Origin: Carya illinoinensis
Lineage: Eukaryota; Streptophyta; Magnoliopsida; Fagales; Juglandaceae
Length of the DNA: 64,000 nt
Assembly: GCF_018687715.1 (NCBI RefSeq)
Contig: NC_056762.1
Coordinates: 31,360,864-31,424,863, forward strand
Direction of reading: 5' to 3'
The notes under the pieces were generated by a model. That model searched no databases and was not told the origin of the DNA. It was given only the letters and a program-made list of their open reading frames with translations. The position numbers and the translations under genes are program-made. Positions 11,647 through 23,761 of the stretch are shown piece by piece; position 1 is the first letter of the stretch; the number at the start of each line of letters is the position of its first letter.

Positions 11647-13224
11647 TCATGATCTCTTGGAAACCCTGACCTTCAAGCCATGTTTCATATGCAGCATGAC
11701 AGAAAGACATGGAGAAATAGGATGTCCTTCAACCACTTGAATACGATAATTCCAAAGAATTGCAGGAACAATAGTCTTCATCTGAAAGAAAGTTAGGTCT
11801 TGACCCAAGCAGCTCCTAGGTCCTGTGTTGAATGCAATGAATTTGTAAGAGGGTATGTGCACTATTCCTTCTTTCTCAGAAATCCATCTCTCGGGTTTGA
11901 ACTCCAAGCAATCATCTCCCCATATCCCTTCCATACTTCCCATTGAATAAAGTGACACCATTATCTTCGTGTTCGCAGCAACGCGGTGGCCGCTCGGAAG
12001 AATGTCTGGTTCAACGGAAACTCTGTGATTGAAAGGTACTGATGGGTATAGCCGAAGAGCCTCGCAGATGGCAGCATGGAGATAAACTAGTTTGCTTTGC
12101 TCATGTATGCTGAAAAGCCTCCACTTTCCGTCTTCTTTGGCCTGCAAATTTGCTTTGATCTCTTCTAGTATCTTTTCTTCTACTGACGGGTGTGTGGCAA
12201 TAAGCCAGAAAAGCCATGTGAGACCTGCGTTTACAGTGTCTTTCCCAGCTGCCATGAAATTGAATGCAATGTCTCTTAGATATCTGTCAGATCTTATATA
12301 ATCGTCCGTCTGTGCTACTTCTCCTTTCGCTTCTTCTTCTTGTTCTGCCATGCAAGCTGTTAGTAAATCGAAGTCCTCGTACTTCTCATCCTCAACTTGC
12401 TCCATTTGGGACGTTCTGCGTCTCAGAAATTCTCCTTTCTTTGATGAAATGCGCTGGTACAAGAAACGATCCAAGATCTCCGTGGCTCTTCTCAGCTTAC
12501 CCTCTTCTCCTATGTTAAGCCATTTCTGCAACTTCCAAATGCTTTCTGGCACAATATGTCGGTAAAATATGGCCTCCTCTACTCCGTCAAATGCCGTTCT
12601 GTAATCAATTTCCGGTAATTCAACGGAGAGGCACTTTGGATCGAAACCCATCACCAAAAGGCAGGTATTATCGAAGGTGAACCGCTGAAAAACATCTTGC
12701 AAGTCAACCACAGTTCCTTGTCTCGACACATGCTCAAGAATAGGGAACAGACCTTGCGATACCTTTTGCCGCATAGATCTCTCTTGAAACAGCTGAAACT
12801 TCCTGTGTTTAATGAGCGACTGAATCAACTTTCTGTAGGATTTCCACGACTCCGAGTCAGAGTTGAGAACCCCATCTCCAAAAGGCTCAAAAAGCTTCTT
12901 GAACTCAGGTCCCTTAGGGTAGTTGGCGAAGTTTTTTGCCGATATATATCGCACGTTCATGGGATCACAAGTGACCAAAAAGTCCATGTTAGCAAACCAT
13001 GGCCCTTTGAACTCAAAAGTCCCACCATTTTGTTTCAGAACCTGGGTTGCGTATTCATGGATATCCGATAATTTGGAAAGAAGCCCAGGCAGCATTCCAA
13101 CAAGAGTCCAGTTCGTGACCGGAGTTGTTCTCTTCCAACTCCAGATCAGGCAGAGAGGGAGAAAACAAAGAAACGCCACAAGTATCTGAACAAGAACGTC
13201 GACATCAACTAGCATGGCGCCCAT
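11647..13224 (-). CDS. Cytochrome P450, CYP96A-type (mid-chain alkane hydroxylase-like)
   Basis: A single-exon ORF of 525 aa, normal for a plant CYP96. It has an N-terminal membrane anchor (about residues 10-28), the I-helix oxygen-binding motif AAGKDT (325-330), the ExxR pair EALR (388-391), PERW (444-447) and the heme loop FNTGPRSCLG with Cys472 as heme ligand. All catalytic landmarks are intact. CYP96A enzymes are ER-bound ω/mid-chain hydroxylases; Arabidopsis CYP96A15 (MAH1) oxidises wax alkanes to secondary alcohols and ketones. Lack of introns fits that clade. The exact substrate here is not shown by the sequence. The start M1 is chosen over M4 only because it is first. The gene stands alone between Copia 1 (289 bp downstream) and repeat-rich DNA. 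CYP86 is the main alternative. Confidence 0.9.
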   Translation of the reverse strand: MGAMLVDVDVLVQILVAFLCFLPLCLIWSWKRTTPVTNWTLVGMLPGLLSKLSDIHEYATQVLKQNGGTFEFKGPWFANMDFLVTCDPMNVRYISAKNFANYPKGPEFKKLFEPFGDGVLNSDSESWKSYRKLIQSLIKHRKFQLFQERSMRQKVSQGLFPILEHVSRQGTVVDLQDVFQRFTFDNTCLLVMGFDPKCLSVELPEIDYRTAFDGVEEAIFYRHIVPESIWKLQKWLNIGEEGKLRRATEILDRFLYQRISSKKGEFLRRRTSQMEQVEDEKYEDFDLLTACMAEQEEEAKGEVAQTDDYIRSDRYLRDIAFNFMAAGKDTVNAGLTWLFWLIATHPSVEEKILEEIKANLQAKEDGKWRLFSIHEQSKLVYLHAAICEALRLYPSVPFNHRVSVEPDILPSGHRVAANTKIMVSLYSMGSMEGIWGDDCLEFKPERWISEKEGIVHIPSYKFIAFNTGPRSCLGQDLTFFQMKTIVPAILWNYRIQVVEGHPISPCLSVMLHMKHGLKVRVSKRS

Positions 13225-13289
13225 TATTGTTAGAATATTGGCCGGAGCTGTATCGATCTTATAAGCTTTTGATGAACGTTTGTAGGCGA

Positions 13290-13297
13290 AATATAAA
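13290..13297 (-). promoter_or_regulatory. Possible TATA box of the P450 gene
   Basis: CTTTATAT on the minus strand, about 70 bp upstream of the P450 ATG, leaves room for a leader of about 35 nt. Suggestive only: the flank is AT-rich. Confidence 0.35.
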
Positions 13298-13784
13298 GCA
13301 GGCTAGGTACGTCTCCTAGGTTTCATAAAAGTTTGAACTCGGGATGATTTTTTGGTTTAATTTCCGAACTTCCTCATTTTTATAGTGCACGTGTCCTGGC
13401 CTGGCCCCGTGGTGTTTGATATCATAGCATCGGGAGTATGACCGGCATCGCATGTTGTTTGACCTTTTTCGGTTGATTACTACGACCGGCGAAGCTTTTA
13501 TTTTAAGGTTGTTGCTGAGGAATACGCCTCCCATTATTTACGTACAAGTAAGGGCAAATTAAACAAACAAGATTATGGAAAAAATAAAAAAGAGTCAGAT
13601 AGACAAGTCAATATTTAAACCTGGAAGAAAAAAAAAAAAGTCAATATTTAAACCAATTAATTAATGATCATCGATCGAAGAGAATCACATATTACGTCAT
13701 TCAGTAATCTTATACATATGGGGAAGTGAGCTAAGTCAAATTTTGAATATTTCCATTATGTTTTTAATATACATTAATGTTATA

Positions 13785-13975
13785 GTGATAGAAAAGGCTA
13801 CTCTTACCGATAGTTGCGTCTCGATATTTTTTTGAATTATTTTAATAATTAGGAAGATATTTTTAAATAATGTTATAATTTCTTTTAAAAAGGAAATGTT
13901 TAAGGATATAAAAAAATAATGAAAAAAAGAATTTCTTTTTATACTTATCGGACTACTCTAGTTAAAAAATACGGT
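13785..13975. repeat. MITE-like inverted-repeat element
   Basis: ggctactcttaccgata near 13796 is matched in inverse, imperfectly, by tatcggactactcta near 13947. The length (about 190 bp), AT-rich centre and lack of coding fit a MITE. Confidence 0.45.
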
Positions 13976-13981
13976 TTGGAA

Positions 13982-14298
13982 AGTAAGATGTGATGAGATG
14001 TTTCATATAAAAATTAAAAATTAAATAAAATATTGTTAAAATATTATTTTTTTAATATTTTTATAGTTTTGTGATTTGAAAATATTGAAATATTGTTTAT
14101 TATATTTTCTCTGAGAATTTAAAAAAGTTGCAATGATGTAATGAGATAAGATGAGATGAAATGAAAATTAAAAATTAAAAAAAATATTATTAAAAAATAA
14201 ATTTTTAATATTATTTTTGTTTTGAAATTTGAAAAATTTGAATTGTTTATTATATTTTGTATGAAAATTTGAGCAAGTTATAATGATTAGATGAGATA
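13982..14298. repeat. Tandem pair of about 155-bp AT-rich units
   Basis: Two diverged direct copies (from about 13985 and about 14140). Each begins with a (t)gatgagatg-like purine block, continues through aaaattaaaaattaaa and ends near tttattatattttntntgaaaatttga. Non-coding, of unknown class. Confidence 0.6.
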
Positions 14299-14334
14299 TG
14301 TATCAAACCAAACCAAGTCATTGTGCATTTGTTT

Positions 14335-14482
14335 CAAAGGGATGTTATTCATCATCCTACACTTCACACTTTATATATTTAAAAAGAAATATTTTCTTTA
14401 TTTCTTATTTTAATTTATTCTTACTAAACTAATTAAGTTGTTTTACTTATCATCCATACAGTATATACTTATTATGAGAAAA
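14335..14482 (+). repeat. MITE copy, same family as 34855-35056
   Basis: The block from gatgttattcatcatcctaca to ttatcatccatacagtatatac aligns, with many substitutions, to the reverse complement of 34855-35056, including the shared core ttattctta(c/t)taaa. Confidence 0.55.
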
Positions 14483-14499
14483 AGGAAAAAAAAGGTAAA

Positions 14500-14735
14500 A
14501 GAGCTTTGGTGTGTGGGAAAATGATAGTCCCACCGACTATTCTCACCAATAGTGTACCGATTTTCTCTTTTTTTCAAGAATTTGTATTTATTTCTATTTT
14601 AGTATCGTATTTTTTATTTGTTTGTATTAAAAAACACATAAAGTACTTTGAAAAAAGAAAATAAAAATTACACTGTCGGTACCGAATTTAGTAGAATCAG
14701 TACCAACTGTTGGTGACTCTTGCACCACCCTATAT
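14500..14735. repeat. MITE-like inverted-repeat element
   Basis: The left arm (gtcccaccgactattctcacc ... gtaccg near 14528-14562) and right arm (cggtaccgaa ... ccaactgttggtgactcttgcacc near 14678-14728) are imperfect inverted copies around an AT-rich centre. No coding content. Confidence 0.5.
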
Positions 14736-15909
14736 CTAAATCTATTTTTTTTAATCTCTAATCAAGCTTGCATAGATTATAAATAATAAGTAATAAATTA
14801 CAAGGTTAAGTTGGATCCTTTTTACTATCAAGAAACAACAAATACCTAGAAAGTAAATTAGGAGATATACAACCAAAAACAGAGTTGGCTGCAACTCATT
14901 GCAAGGGGGCTAAATCTTAATCTTAATGGTAAGCAAGTGGCTAAAGCGCACCCTCCATACTATTTACATGAAAATACTTGATTTATAATAAAATTTTAAA
15001 TTTTAAATTTTTTATAAACATAATCTTGTGTGATTTACACACCAACTACATGAATAGGTTAAAATTCCTTGTTAGAGCACGGCATGCTAGTCAAATTAAA
15101 AGCTAACTATGCCCAAAGTCTAGTAGTCTGTATTGGAATAGCCAAATCTCTATGTCTTAACTTTTGAGCAATAGTAATTTCATATATTTTTTCAAATTTG
15201 ACCGGTCACTATTTATCTTCAAAATAATATTTTATGACTACAATTATTCCCAACATTCTCTTCCTTCCCTCGTTTTTCAATTCTCATTTCTCTTATATTT
15301 TTTTTCTCTTCCTTTTCTCTCACATCAAATATTTTATGTGTTCGTGGGTTTCATAAAATTGTAAATGTTAATGTTTGGTAAAAAAAAATGTTGGCAAAAA
15401 TTGTATTTGTGATTATTGGATGTGAGAAGGGTTGGCAAAATGTATTTGTTAGATAATTAGGTTGAGAAAAAAAAAATAGTTGGGAGACAATAATTTTAAG
15501 TAAAAATTAAATTATTAATTAATATATGGAGTGTATTTATAAAATATTAAAAAATAAATTAAAAAATTATTATTAAAATATATAGTATTATATTATTATT
15601 TAGACTTTAAGATGACTTGTCTAATGTAAATTAATATCTCTATTAATTTTGACTTTAACCAAAAAAAAAACTCTAATTTTAGTCAAATTTTAAACAGGCA
15701 ATTGCCAATTTAGGCAGGGGAAATATAATTCAATTCATGGGGGATTAAGCTAGCTAGGTGCTTGGTAGTTTCTGTGATCCAAGCAAAAAAAAAAAAAAAA
15801 AAATGCTGAAATGCTGCAATCAAAGTTATCAAGAACATTAATAAGAAAAGAAAAAAAAAACATTATAGACACAAAGAAATTTCATACACTGATAATGTGC
15901 CACATGCGG

Positions 15910-16660
15910 TTGGTTTGGAACTTTATGACTAGGCTAAGTCTATCAACAACTTAAAAGAGTTGACCAAAACATTCTTAACATAATTCATGGCAAGTAGGAG
16001 ACGCCGGCGACTTGCAGCCTACCTTCTCACCATTAAGCAAAGAGAATGAGAGAGTTTGAAAGCTTATTTAACCCAAAATGAAAAGATCACACTAGCCACC
16101 ATACAAGGAGGCATATGGCCTCAGAGTCCATTCATGATCGAGTTGGCCATGAAAAAGCCCCTCTACCTTAAGGGAGTTCGTGGATAGGGTTGACGAATAT
16201 GTTAATGCAGAGGACACGTTGCAAGCCCTTTGGGAGCCTAGGAAGCAAGAGGTTAAGTCAGAAGCCAAAAATTCAAGTAGAGATAGGAAGGCTGGATCCA
16301 GTCACCAGAGCGGGAGGCGTGAAAGACACTCCCCCCAGCTAGACCAAGGGCCTCGCCTTGTCCACAACAACCTGATCATGCAAAAAAAGTTAGGAATGAC
16401 AAGGAAAGAGACATGCCCACCTACAAGGGGCCAGCACTATTATAAGTATCACCAATCGGATACTCACTAGATAGAAGATTGCTCAACTATGAAGAAGAGA
16501 GTAGCAAAATTGGCGAGAAGCGGGGAACTCGAACGTATTTTACTCGACCACGTTAAACTGAGAAGGGAAGAAGGCAGGGAGTGTGAGCCCAGACAAAGTA
16601 GGAGCCCAAAAAGATAGAGACAAGATAGAGAATGGAGGCAAGACACCTCCCGCCAACAAC
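15910..16660 (+). pseudogene. Tat gag fragment
   Basis: Reading frames carry the gypsy gag signature: SINNLKELTKTFLT near 15940, AAYLLTIKQRE near 16017, FMIELAMKKPLYL near 16131, then RVDEYVNAEDTLQAL (16183 on). A degenerate zinc-knuckle region follows near 16430-16530 (YYKYHQSDTH, then IEDCSTMKKRVAKL), with two of the Cys replaced. At least three frame breaks. Confidence 0.75.
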
Positions 16661-16680
16661 ACGACTAAGACCAAGCCCCA

Positions 16681-19600
16681 TTGGGAGAAATCCACACCAT
16701 AGTAAGAGGATTTGCTAGTAGGGGAGCTACAACATTTAGCATAAAGGCTTACACTCGTCAAGCCAGGTATCATGATGTATACTTGATGGATAAACCCTCC
16801 AAGTACCCTAGATTGGGTACCACTCCTGTTATCTCCTTCGGAGATGAAGACTACGAGGGCGTTTTATACCCTTATGATGATGCCTTGGTAGTCACTTTGT
16901 TGGTCACAAACTATACCACCAAGAGGATCTTGATTGACAATGGGAGCTCAGCTGACACTCTATAATGGGATGCCCTCACTAAAATGGGCATTAGTTTTGA
17001 CAAACTACACCCATCACTGACCCCCCTAAAGGGAATTTCTAGCAAGGCGGTCCAACCAATGGGCGTCATTGTGCTACCATTCATGGTTAGGCAGGGAGCC
17101 AACATGGTCACAACAATGACCGAATTCTTAGTTGTTAAAGTTGTCACCCAACTTACCATGTGAAAATGAAGTTTCCAATTTTGAATGATTTGAAAGTTGT
17201 CACCTCTACTTACCACATGAAAATGAAGTTTCCAATGGAGGCTACCATTGGCGAAGTCCGAGGGGAGCAAATCTTGGCCCAGGAATGCTAAGTGCAAGAA
17301 CTCAAGGCGGGAGCGCCTGGGGTGTGTGTATCAGAAAACTCAAGCACTAAGCTGCCACCTCTACCATTGGTCGTGACCGGCCAAGACTTGGAGGCCAAGG
17401 ATGAGAACAATATAATGCAAGCAGAGGCAAATGAACCTCTGGAGTTGGTAACATTGCACCCAAATCATCCGAATGCCACACCACTCATGTGGGAACAAGA
17501 CTCCCACCCAAATATAGAGAAGCATTAAAACAACTGCTAAAGCATTCAAACAACTATTGATTGAGCACATGGGTGTGTTTGCCTGGAGCCATGAAGACAT
17601 GCCAGGAATTGACAATGCCATCACAGAACACAAGCTATATGTTGATACAACAGCGAAGAAAATATAACAAAAGAGAAGAACTTTTAGCACAAAGAAGTAC
17701 ATAGCCATAGCCAAGGAGATTGGTCACCTTTTAGCTATGGGCTTTATAAGAGAAACATACTACCTAGAGTGGCTCTCCAATGTGGTGTTGGAAAAGAAAG
17801 CTAACGGGAAGTGAAAAATGTGTGTCGATTTCACAGACCTGAATAAAGCCTATCCTAAGAACAGCTTTCCATTACCACGAATAGATATTATTGTAGACGC
17901 CACGGTGGGACACCTGGTCCGCATGAACAAATTAGATGAAAAAAATGACATTCATTACCGATAGGGGTCTCTACTGCTATTAGGTAATGCCTTTCGAGTT
18001 GAAAAATGCCAGAGCAACTTATCAAAGACTAGTCAATCGAATGTTTAAGCAACAAATCAGGAAGACTATGGAGGTGTACATTTACAACTTATTGGTAAAA
18101 AGCAAGGAACTTGCCCAGCACCTGGCCAACCTATGAGAGTATTTTGATGTTCGCAAGTATAAAATGAAACTGAATCCGGAATAGTATGCTTTTGGTGTAG
18201 ATTTGGGAAAATTCTTAGGCTTCATTGTCTTCAAGAGGGGCATTGAGAGAAACCCTGAGAAGATTGACGCCATCTTGAATATGAAGTTGCCCCAAAACAT
18301 CAATGACACCTAAAGACTAGTGGGCAGAGTGGCTGTTTTGAACAGGTTCGTTTCGAGATCCACGGACAAATGTCTTCCCTTCTTCAAGGTCCTATGACAG
18401 GTTCATCTGTAGAATGAGGAATGTGATTAGGCCATCCAAGAATTGAAGTAGTCTAGTTAGGGTGACATCTTGTATGTATACGTGCCTGTATTCCCCCACG
18501 CTGTTTCAGTGGTCCTAGTGAAAAAAGAAAAAGCAACACAAGCGCTAGAATACTATACAAGCCGAGCATTGAGAGGCCTTGAGACCAGATATCCACGAAT
18601 GGAAATGTTGGCATTTGTATTAGTGACAACCGCCAGGAGATTGTTGCCATATTTTTAAGCTCAACCCATGAAGGTGTTGATAGAACACCCCTTCAAGAGG
18701 ATACTGTAAAAGCTCGACAAATCAGGTAGATTGGTTACATGGTTAGTAGAACTCAGCGAATTCGACGTCGAATACATACCTAGAAGTGCAGTAAAAAGAC
18801 AAGCTTTGGCAGATTTCATTGCCGAGTTCACAAGGCTCCTAGTAGAAGCTGAAGTCATACCTCACCTGCAAACCTTTTGAGTTTTTGTTGATGGATCAAT
18901 TTTCAAACAAGATGAGGAATAGGGATCCACATTGTGGAAGAGAGTGGGAAAGAGCACTATTACATGGCTGCGCTCACATTTAAAACCACTAATAATGAAG
19001 CCAAATATGAAGCTTTGATAGCCGGACTCTCAATCACCAAAGTCCTAGGCATCGTGGAAATTGAAGCAAATGCAGATTCCCAAATCATGGTAAACCAAAT
19101 CATCAGAGCGTAAGCTACAAAAAGGGAAAAGTTGAAACAATACCTAAGTCGAGTGTTGGAGATTCACGACTAGTTGGCCTATTTTTGTCTTGAATAGATA
19201 CCTAGAGAAGACAACACCATGGTAGACAGACTGGCTGAAGCCGCCTTCGCTAAGGATGAAGTAGATTTCCCCTGGGAGTTGCATAGAAGAGTGATAGAAC
19301 TCAGTGCAATTGGAATGCAAGTGAGCCAACTAGGACCTGTAGGGCCAAAGTGGGCCAAGGTAATTTTTGAGTACTTAGACTCAGGCAGGCTTCTTGAGGA
19401 GAAAGAGGTAGTGATGAAAATTAAAAGAAGTGTGACAAGATTTGTCAGAGTTGAAGAAATCCTTTACAAAAAAGGATTCGCAGCCCCTTTGCTAAGGTGC
19501 ATCTCGCATGAGAAGCCGCAATACGTCCTAGTGGAAATACATGAGGGAGTCTGTGGGAACCATTCTAGTGGAAAAGCTTTGGTGAGGAAAGTCCTTAGGG

Positions 19601-20390
19601 CAAGCTATTACTAGCCCAACGCCCTCAGGGACGCCAAGCAATTTGCAAAGAAGTGCATCAAATGGGCAGGCCCTAGCAACCATAACCGTGAAGCCCATCA
19701 CTAAGTTTCTGTGGAAGAACATCTTTTGTCAATTCGAAATCCTTCATAGTATAATATCCAACAATGGAAAGCAGTTTGAATCAGAACATTAAAAGAATGG
19801 TGCAAGGAGTTGGGAATCCAAGCCAAGTATTTATCACCTAGGCACCCACAAGCTAATAGGCAGGCGGAGGCGATGGACAAGTCTTTGCATGGAATTTTAA
19901 AAAAGAAGCTAACAGAAAGGAAGGGTGAGTGGTTAGAAGAACTCCAAGGAGTACTGTGGGTATACAGGACAACAGTGAAGACCCCAACAAGCAAAACATC
20001 ATTCATATTGGGTTTTAGGACTGAAACAACCGCCCTAGTGGAAATTGGTTTGCCTACACACCGAACCCGCCACTTTAATCAAACAGAGAACAATGAAGTA
20101 TAGGAAGAGCACCTTGATCTCTTAGTGTGGAAGAGAGAAGAAGCCGAGATCCAAAATGTCTCCACAAAAGAAAGACAAAGCACTACTTCAATAAGCAAGT
20201 CAAGCCCAGATCTTTTAAAATAGACGACCTAGTTTTCAAAGAAATGGGAGTGACAACACAAGATGAAGGAAACCTCAGGCCACGTTGGGAATGGCCATAC
20301 GTAGTGGTAGCTACCAACCTACCAGGGTCATACCGCCTCAAGATAGCCAAGGAAAGAGTTGCAACACCCTTGGAATGTTGAGCATCTAAA
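16681..20390 (+). pseudogene. Tat pol: protease, RT, RNase H, integrase (decayed)
   Basis: Protease: ILIDNGSSADTL near 16929 (DNG in place of the usual DTG/DSG, a variant common in this lineage). RT: CVDFTDLNKAYPKNSFPLP near 17821; the active site near 18073 reads VYIYNLLVKSK, so both aspartates of YVDD are lost. RNase H: FVDGS near 18886 and NNEAKYEAL near 18990. Integrase: HEGVCGNHSSGKAL near 19540 (zinc-binding His pair), the second catalytic Asp replaced (SNNGKQFES near 19756), and YLSPRHPQANRQAEA near 19827 (catalytic Glu retained). Many in-frame stops. It cannot be active. Confidence 0.85.
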
Positions 20391-20489
20391 TAAGTTTTAC
20401 CCTTAATTCTTTTCTCCTATGTATTCAATAAAGCAAGATCAATAAAGGCAAAAGGTTGTTTGCATGCCCATGACTCCCATACATAGCCG

Positions 20490-20890
20490 CTAATGTCAAT
20501 TCCAAAGATTTGTGGTGCAGCTAGAGGGCATGGAGGTCAAAAGACCCCACAACTCCCATACTTAGCCACTAAAATTGAGTCCAAAGACTTGCGGCACAGT
20601 CAGAGGGTATGGAGGTCAGAAGGCCTCACGAGCCCTTCACTTGGCCACCAAAGTCGAGTCTAAAGACTTGCAGTGTAGCCAAAGGGCGTGGAGGACAAAA
20701 CACCCCACAACCCCCATACTTAGCTACCAAAGTCGAGTCAAAGACTCACGGTGCACCCAAAGGGCTCGAAGGTCAAAAGACTGCACAACCCTCATATTCA
20801 GCCACCAAAGTCGAGTCCAAAGACTCTCGATGTAGATAAAGGACGTGGAAGTCAAAAGACCCAATGACTCCCTCACTTAGCCATCGAAGG
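20490..20890. repeat. Five 79-bp tandem repeats in the Tat element
   Basis: About five diverged copies, starting near 20490, 20568, 20646, 20726 and 20805, each centred on accaaagtcgagtc(c)aaagact followed by gg(c/g)catggaggtcaaaagac-type sequence. They sit between integrase and the antisense ORF, a usual site of tandem repeats in Tat/Ogre-like elements. Short plus-strand ORFs here only read through the repeats. Confidence 0.85.
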
Positions 20891-21174
20891 GCGACGAGCA
20901 TATGGATCAATAGCCCGGATTAAACTAAGAGTGAAGATCACAAAGTAACTCAAATTAAGCAACACATTAGCAACAAATATTACAATGTATTAGCGTGAAA
21001 TTTTCCAAAGCATTTCCGAAAAGATATTACAAAATTTTAAATTATTACAACAGTCCAAAAAACATCATCCATAAATGGTAAGAAAATTCTTTTGGAAGGT
21101 GGAGTGGGTGAAGGCTTGGAGGGCATCGAGGGCAACGAGGAGTTCAAGAAGGCATTGGGCATAGTCCTGCGCCC
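20891..21174. other. Non-coding Tat spacer
   Basis: AT-rich sequence between the tandem repeats and the antisense ORF stop. No feature recognised. Confidence 0.5.
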
Positions 21175-23756
21175 CTAGGAGTCGACGAACTGGATGGTAG
21201 CATCATCAGGTTTGAAGGCCTCGAGGTCTAAGCACGTCAAGTCAATTCGAGGATGGGCCAGTAGGTGAGCTCGTAGGGGGACCACACCAGTCCCATACCT
21301 GTACCCAAAGGCTCGATCGCTAACACTCCTAGCAGAAGCCAGCTGTGGATGTAGATGAACCACCTCGCCCCTTGAAGCAGTCAATTCTACTTTCAACTCC
21401 AACAATCGCTTCTTATGCTCCTTCACCTTCTTGTCCAAATGAAACATGGCTTGGTTCATCTTGTCTTGCTTGGCGTTTGTTTCCTCCTGATCCTTCTTGT
21501 AGGCCGCAAACCTGCTGTGTAGATCCTCATAGGACCTTTTCTTCTTTGACAGTTGAAGACCAAACAATTGCCTTTGAGCTTTCTCATGCGATGCCTTTGC
21601 CTCTGAAAGCTGAAGGGAAAGCTGAAAGTGATTTTCTTCAGAGGCAGCCAACGCCTGGACATACCCAGCACACCGTTACTTTGCAGCGGTCAATAGTTAC
21701 TGAGAGAAGACCAATTTTCCCCTGGGACAATTGGGCGTGAGCTGAATCACACTCAAACTCAACCAACTACATGGCAAAGTTTAGTATAACAACTCATTGC
21801 AGAGCTCAGACGCCTCATTGTGAAAGAGTTTGAGGTCACCTTCTGAGCAGATATGCCCATCAACTTGGTCAAGGAAGGATTCTACCTTAGTCTTCTCAAC
21901 TAGCAGTAGAGCCATCTCTTGCTTGGTGAAGAACCCAAACATTTTCCTTTGGCGTACCTCCAACTCCAAGTTGGTGTAGTCATTCACAATCCAAGTCACC
22001 AAGTCCTCCATGCCCTGCAAAGCACAATTACACACTAAGGAATGAACCACGTGGGTAAAGAAGGAAAATAATGATAACACAACCAGCAATACCATATTGG
22101 GGAAGAGAGATTTTTCAAGCGGTGTGATATCTCCACCACGCCCCCATCCTGAGGAGAGGAACCCAAGCAAGAGTGTCCCTCAGCCCTTCTTGCTCTGTTC
22201 GTTGATTCTCCACCTAGACCCTTCTACGAGAATGTGTCAATGGCGCAGAGGAGGTGGCAGCGACCCCTATCTTTGGTACAGTTGAGCTTTGGATCGCCTG
22301 GGGGGGTGGTGGAATACAAAAGCATCGTTGGGGCTTTTTCCTCTTCTATTCCCAATTTCCTCACCTCCTTCTTCCACCTAATCCTCCCTCGATGACCCAC
22401 CCCATCCTGAGGGGTTGAGGAATCCACATCACCACCAAAGTAAGTGAGGGAAAGGAAAGGAATGGAGACCCTTTCGTTTTCCGTGGATGGAGTTACACCC
22501 CTAGAAATAGTCACGGTTAAGGAACTTAGTCTGGAGCCTTGGTTGCCACCAACAGTAGGGGCAGTGACCTCAGATGTCACGACCCAAGCCACACCCATGG
22601 AAAAGGTGTCAAATATGTTAGATACAAACTTGCAGCCACTAGGAGTTGAGACTGACGAGAGAAGAGAGGGAAACTCCAAGGGCGAAGTACCCATCAAGTT
22701 TGAACCCTTGGCGGGTAACTCAAAATCAAAGGCTGTGCCCAAATCAACAAGGGCTTGGCCAATGAGCCCATCAAGGTCGCCTAACCTAGGGGATTTAGGT
22801 GGCAACAAAAGCAATGAAGAAATAGATGCCAACTCCTACTCAATAGAAGACGTCTCCCTCTTTAGAGTGGGATGGATGCCAGAATTAGCAGCCATATCTG
22901 GTCCACCCCATCAGCCACGGCCTCAGCATCTTCAATTACCTGGCTGATAGGTGCCTCACCCTCCATTTGGCAAGGACGCTTATCGAGAGCTTCGGAAGAA
23001 GCTAGGGAAGTAGGCCTCTTCTTGGAAGGGAGCTTCACAGATTTCAATTTACAACCTTTTACATGGGAGAAGTCAGGTACAACAAGGAACCGATCAAGGT
23101 TGTCGGGAGCTAACAACTGCTCTGTCCATAGGGCGTCATCATTTTCTTTAGTGCAATTCAAGACCGCATCGATGCGATCACTTTCGTGGTCGATGAGATC
23201 TATGAGGATCTTTTTTTCGTCAGGGACCTTGCCCCAATTAGCCTAAATGGGGAAGTCATGACTTTCCGTTTTAGAGGCTCAGAATTCCCAGCCATTTCTA
23301 GAAACAAAGAAAAATTTCTTTTGTCATTGTTTGCCATTCAAATGCTGACCTTCAAAGGCCGCCAAACGTTCAGAATGAACATGAAAACTACAAATGTTAC
23401 ATGACAGTCGGATCATGGAGTAGAAAGAAAAGAACTTGGTGGCCTTCAGGCCTGGGTATTTTTCCCCCAAAGGTTCTAGAACCATGCGGAACATTACGCA
23501 GGAGCATAAAAGCACACTCTAAGTGTGCAAATGGAGTTGGGCAAGAGCTAGTTTTAGAAAATCAAGAACATCATGGATATGGAGACATAATGGAAGAAGT
23601 AAACCGTGCATCAGGGCAAAAACTGTAAGGGGAACTCACCCTGAGAAGCCCTCCTCGTTGACAGCACCCTCAGAGGGGATAGTGATATCCAAAAAATCAG
23701 GTATACGACATGAAGCCCTCAACTTCATCAAGTCTCGAGCTATGAGTATGGAGTTC

Positions 23757-23761
23757 CAAGT
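23757..23761. repeat. SIRE target site duplication, copy 1 (caagt)
   Basis: Five bases directly before the LTR start; repeated at 25165-25169 and 32399-32403. Confidence 0.9.

Larger units (their letters stand above)
13225..15900. other. Intergenic, AT-rich, several MITE-like repeats
   Basis: No gene is supported. The stretch holds long A/T runs and at least four repeat units described separately. A short minus-strand ORF at 13316-13534 has no recognisable domain. The last 150 bp lead into the truncated gag of the Tat element. Confidence 0.7.
15905..23761 (+). mobile_element. Tat-lineage Ty3/gypsy retrotransposon, left part
   Basis: Order seen: truncated gag, protease, RT, RNase H, integrase, a block of 79-bp tandem repeats, then an ORF on the opposite strand. 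That antisense ORF after integrase, with tandem repeats before it, is characteristic of Tat elements. No 5' LTR or PBS is found left of the gag start, so the 5' end is lost. The right side is cut at 23761 by the SIRE insertion (target duplication caagt, 23757-23761) and resumes at 25165 and again at 32399. Stops and frameshifts are frequent, and key catalytic residues are gone: an old copy. Confidence 0.85.

Noticed and set aside
13316..13534. Minus-strand ORF upstream of the P450
   Set aside because: No domain; the position suggests promoter or leader region.
20575..20839. Overlapping plus-strand ORFs of 76-86 aa
   Set aside because: They read through the 79-bp tandem repeats; their internal periodicity follows from the DNA repeat.
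22444..22947. Plus-strand ORF of 167 aa
   Set aside because: It lies opposite the Tat antisense ORF, has no domain and looks like a shadow frame.
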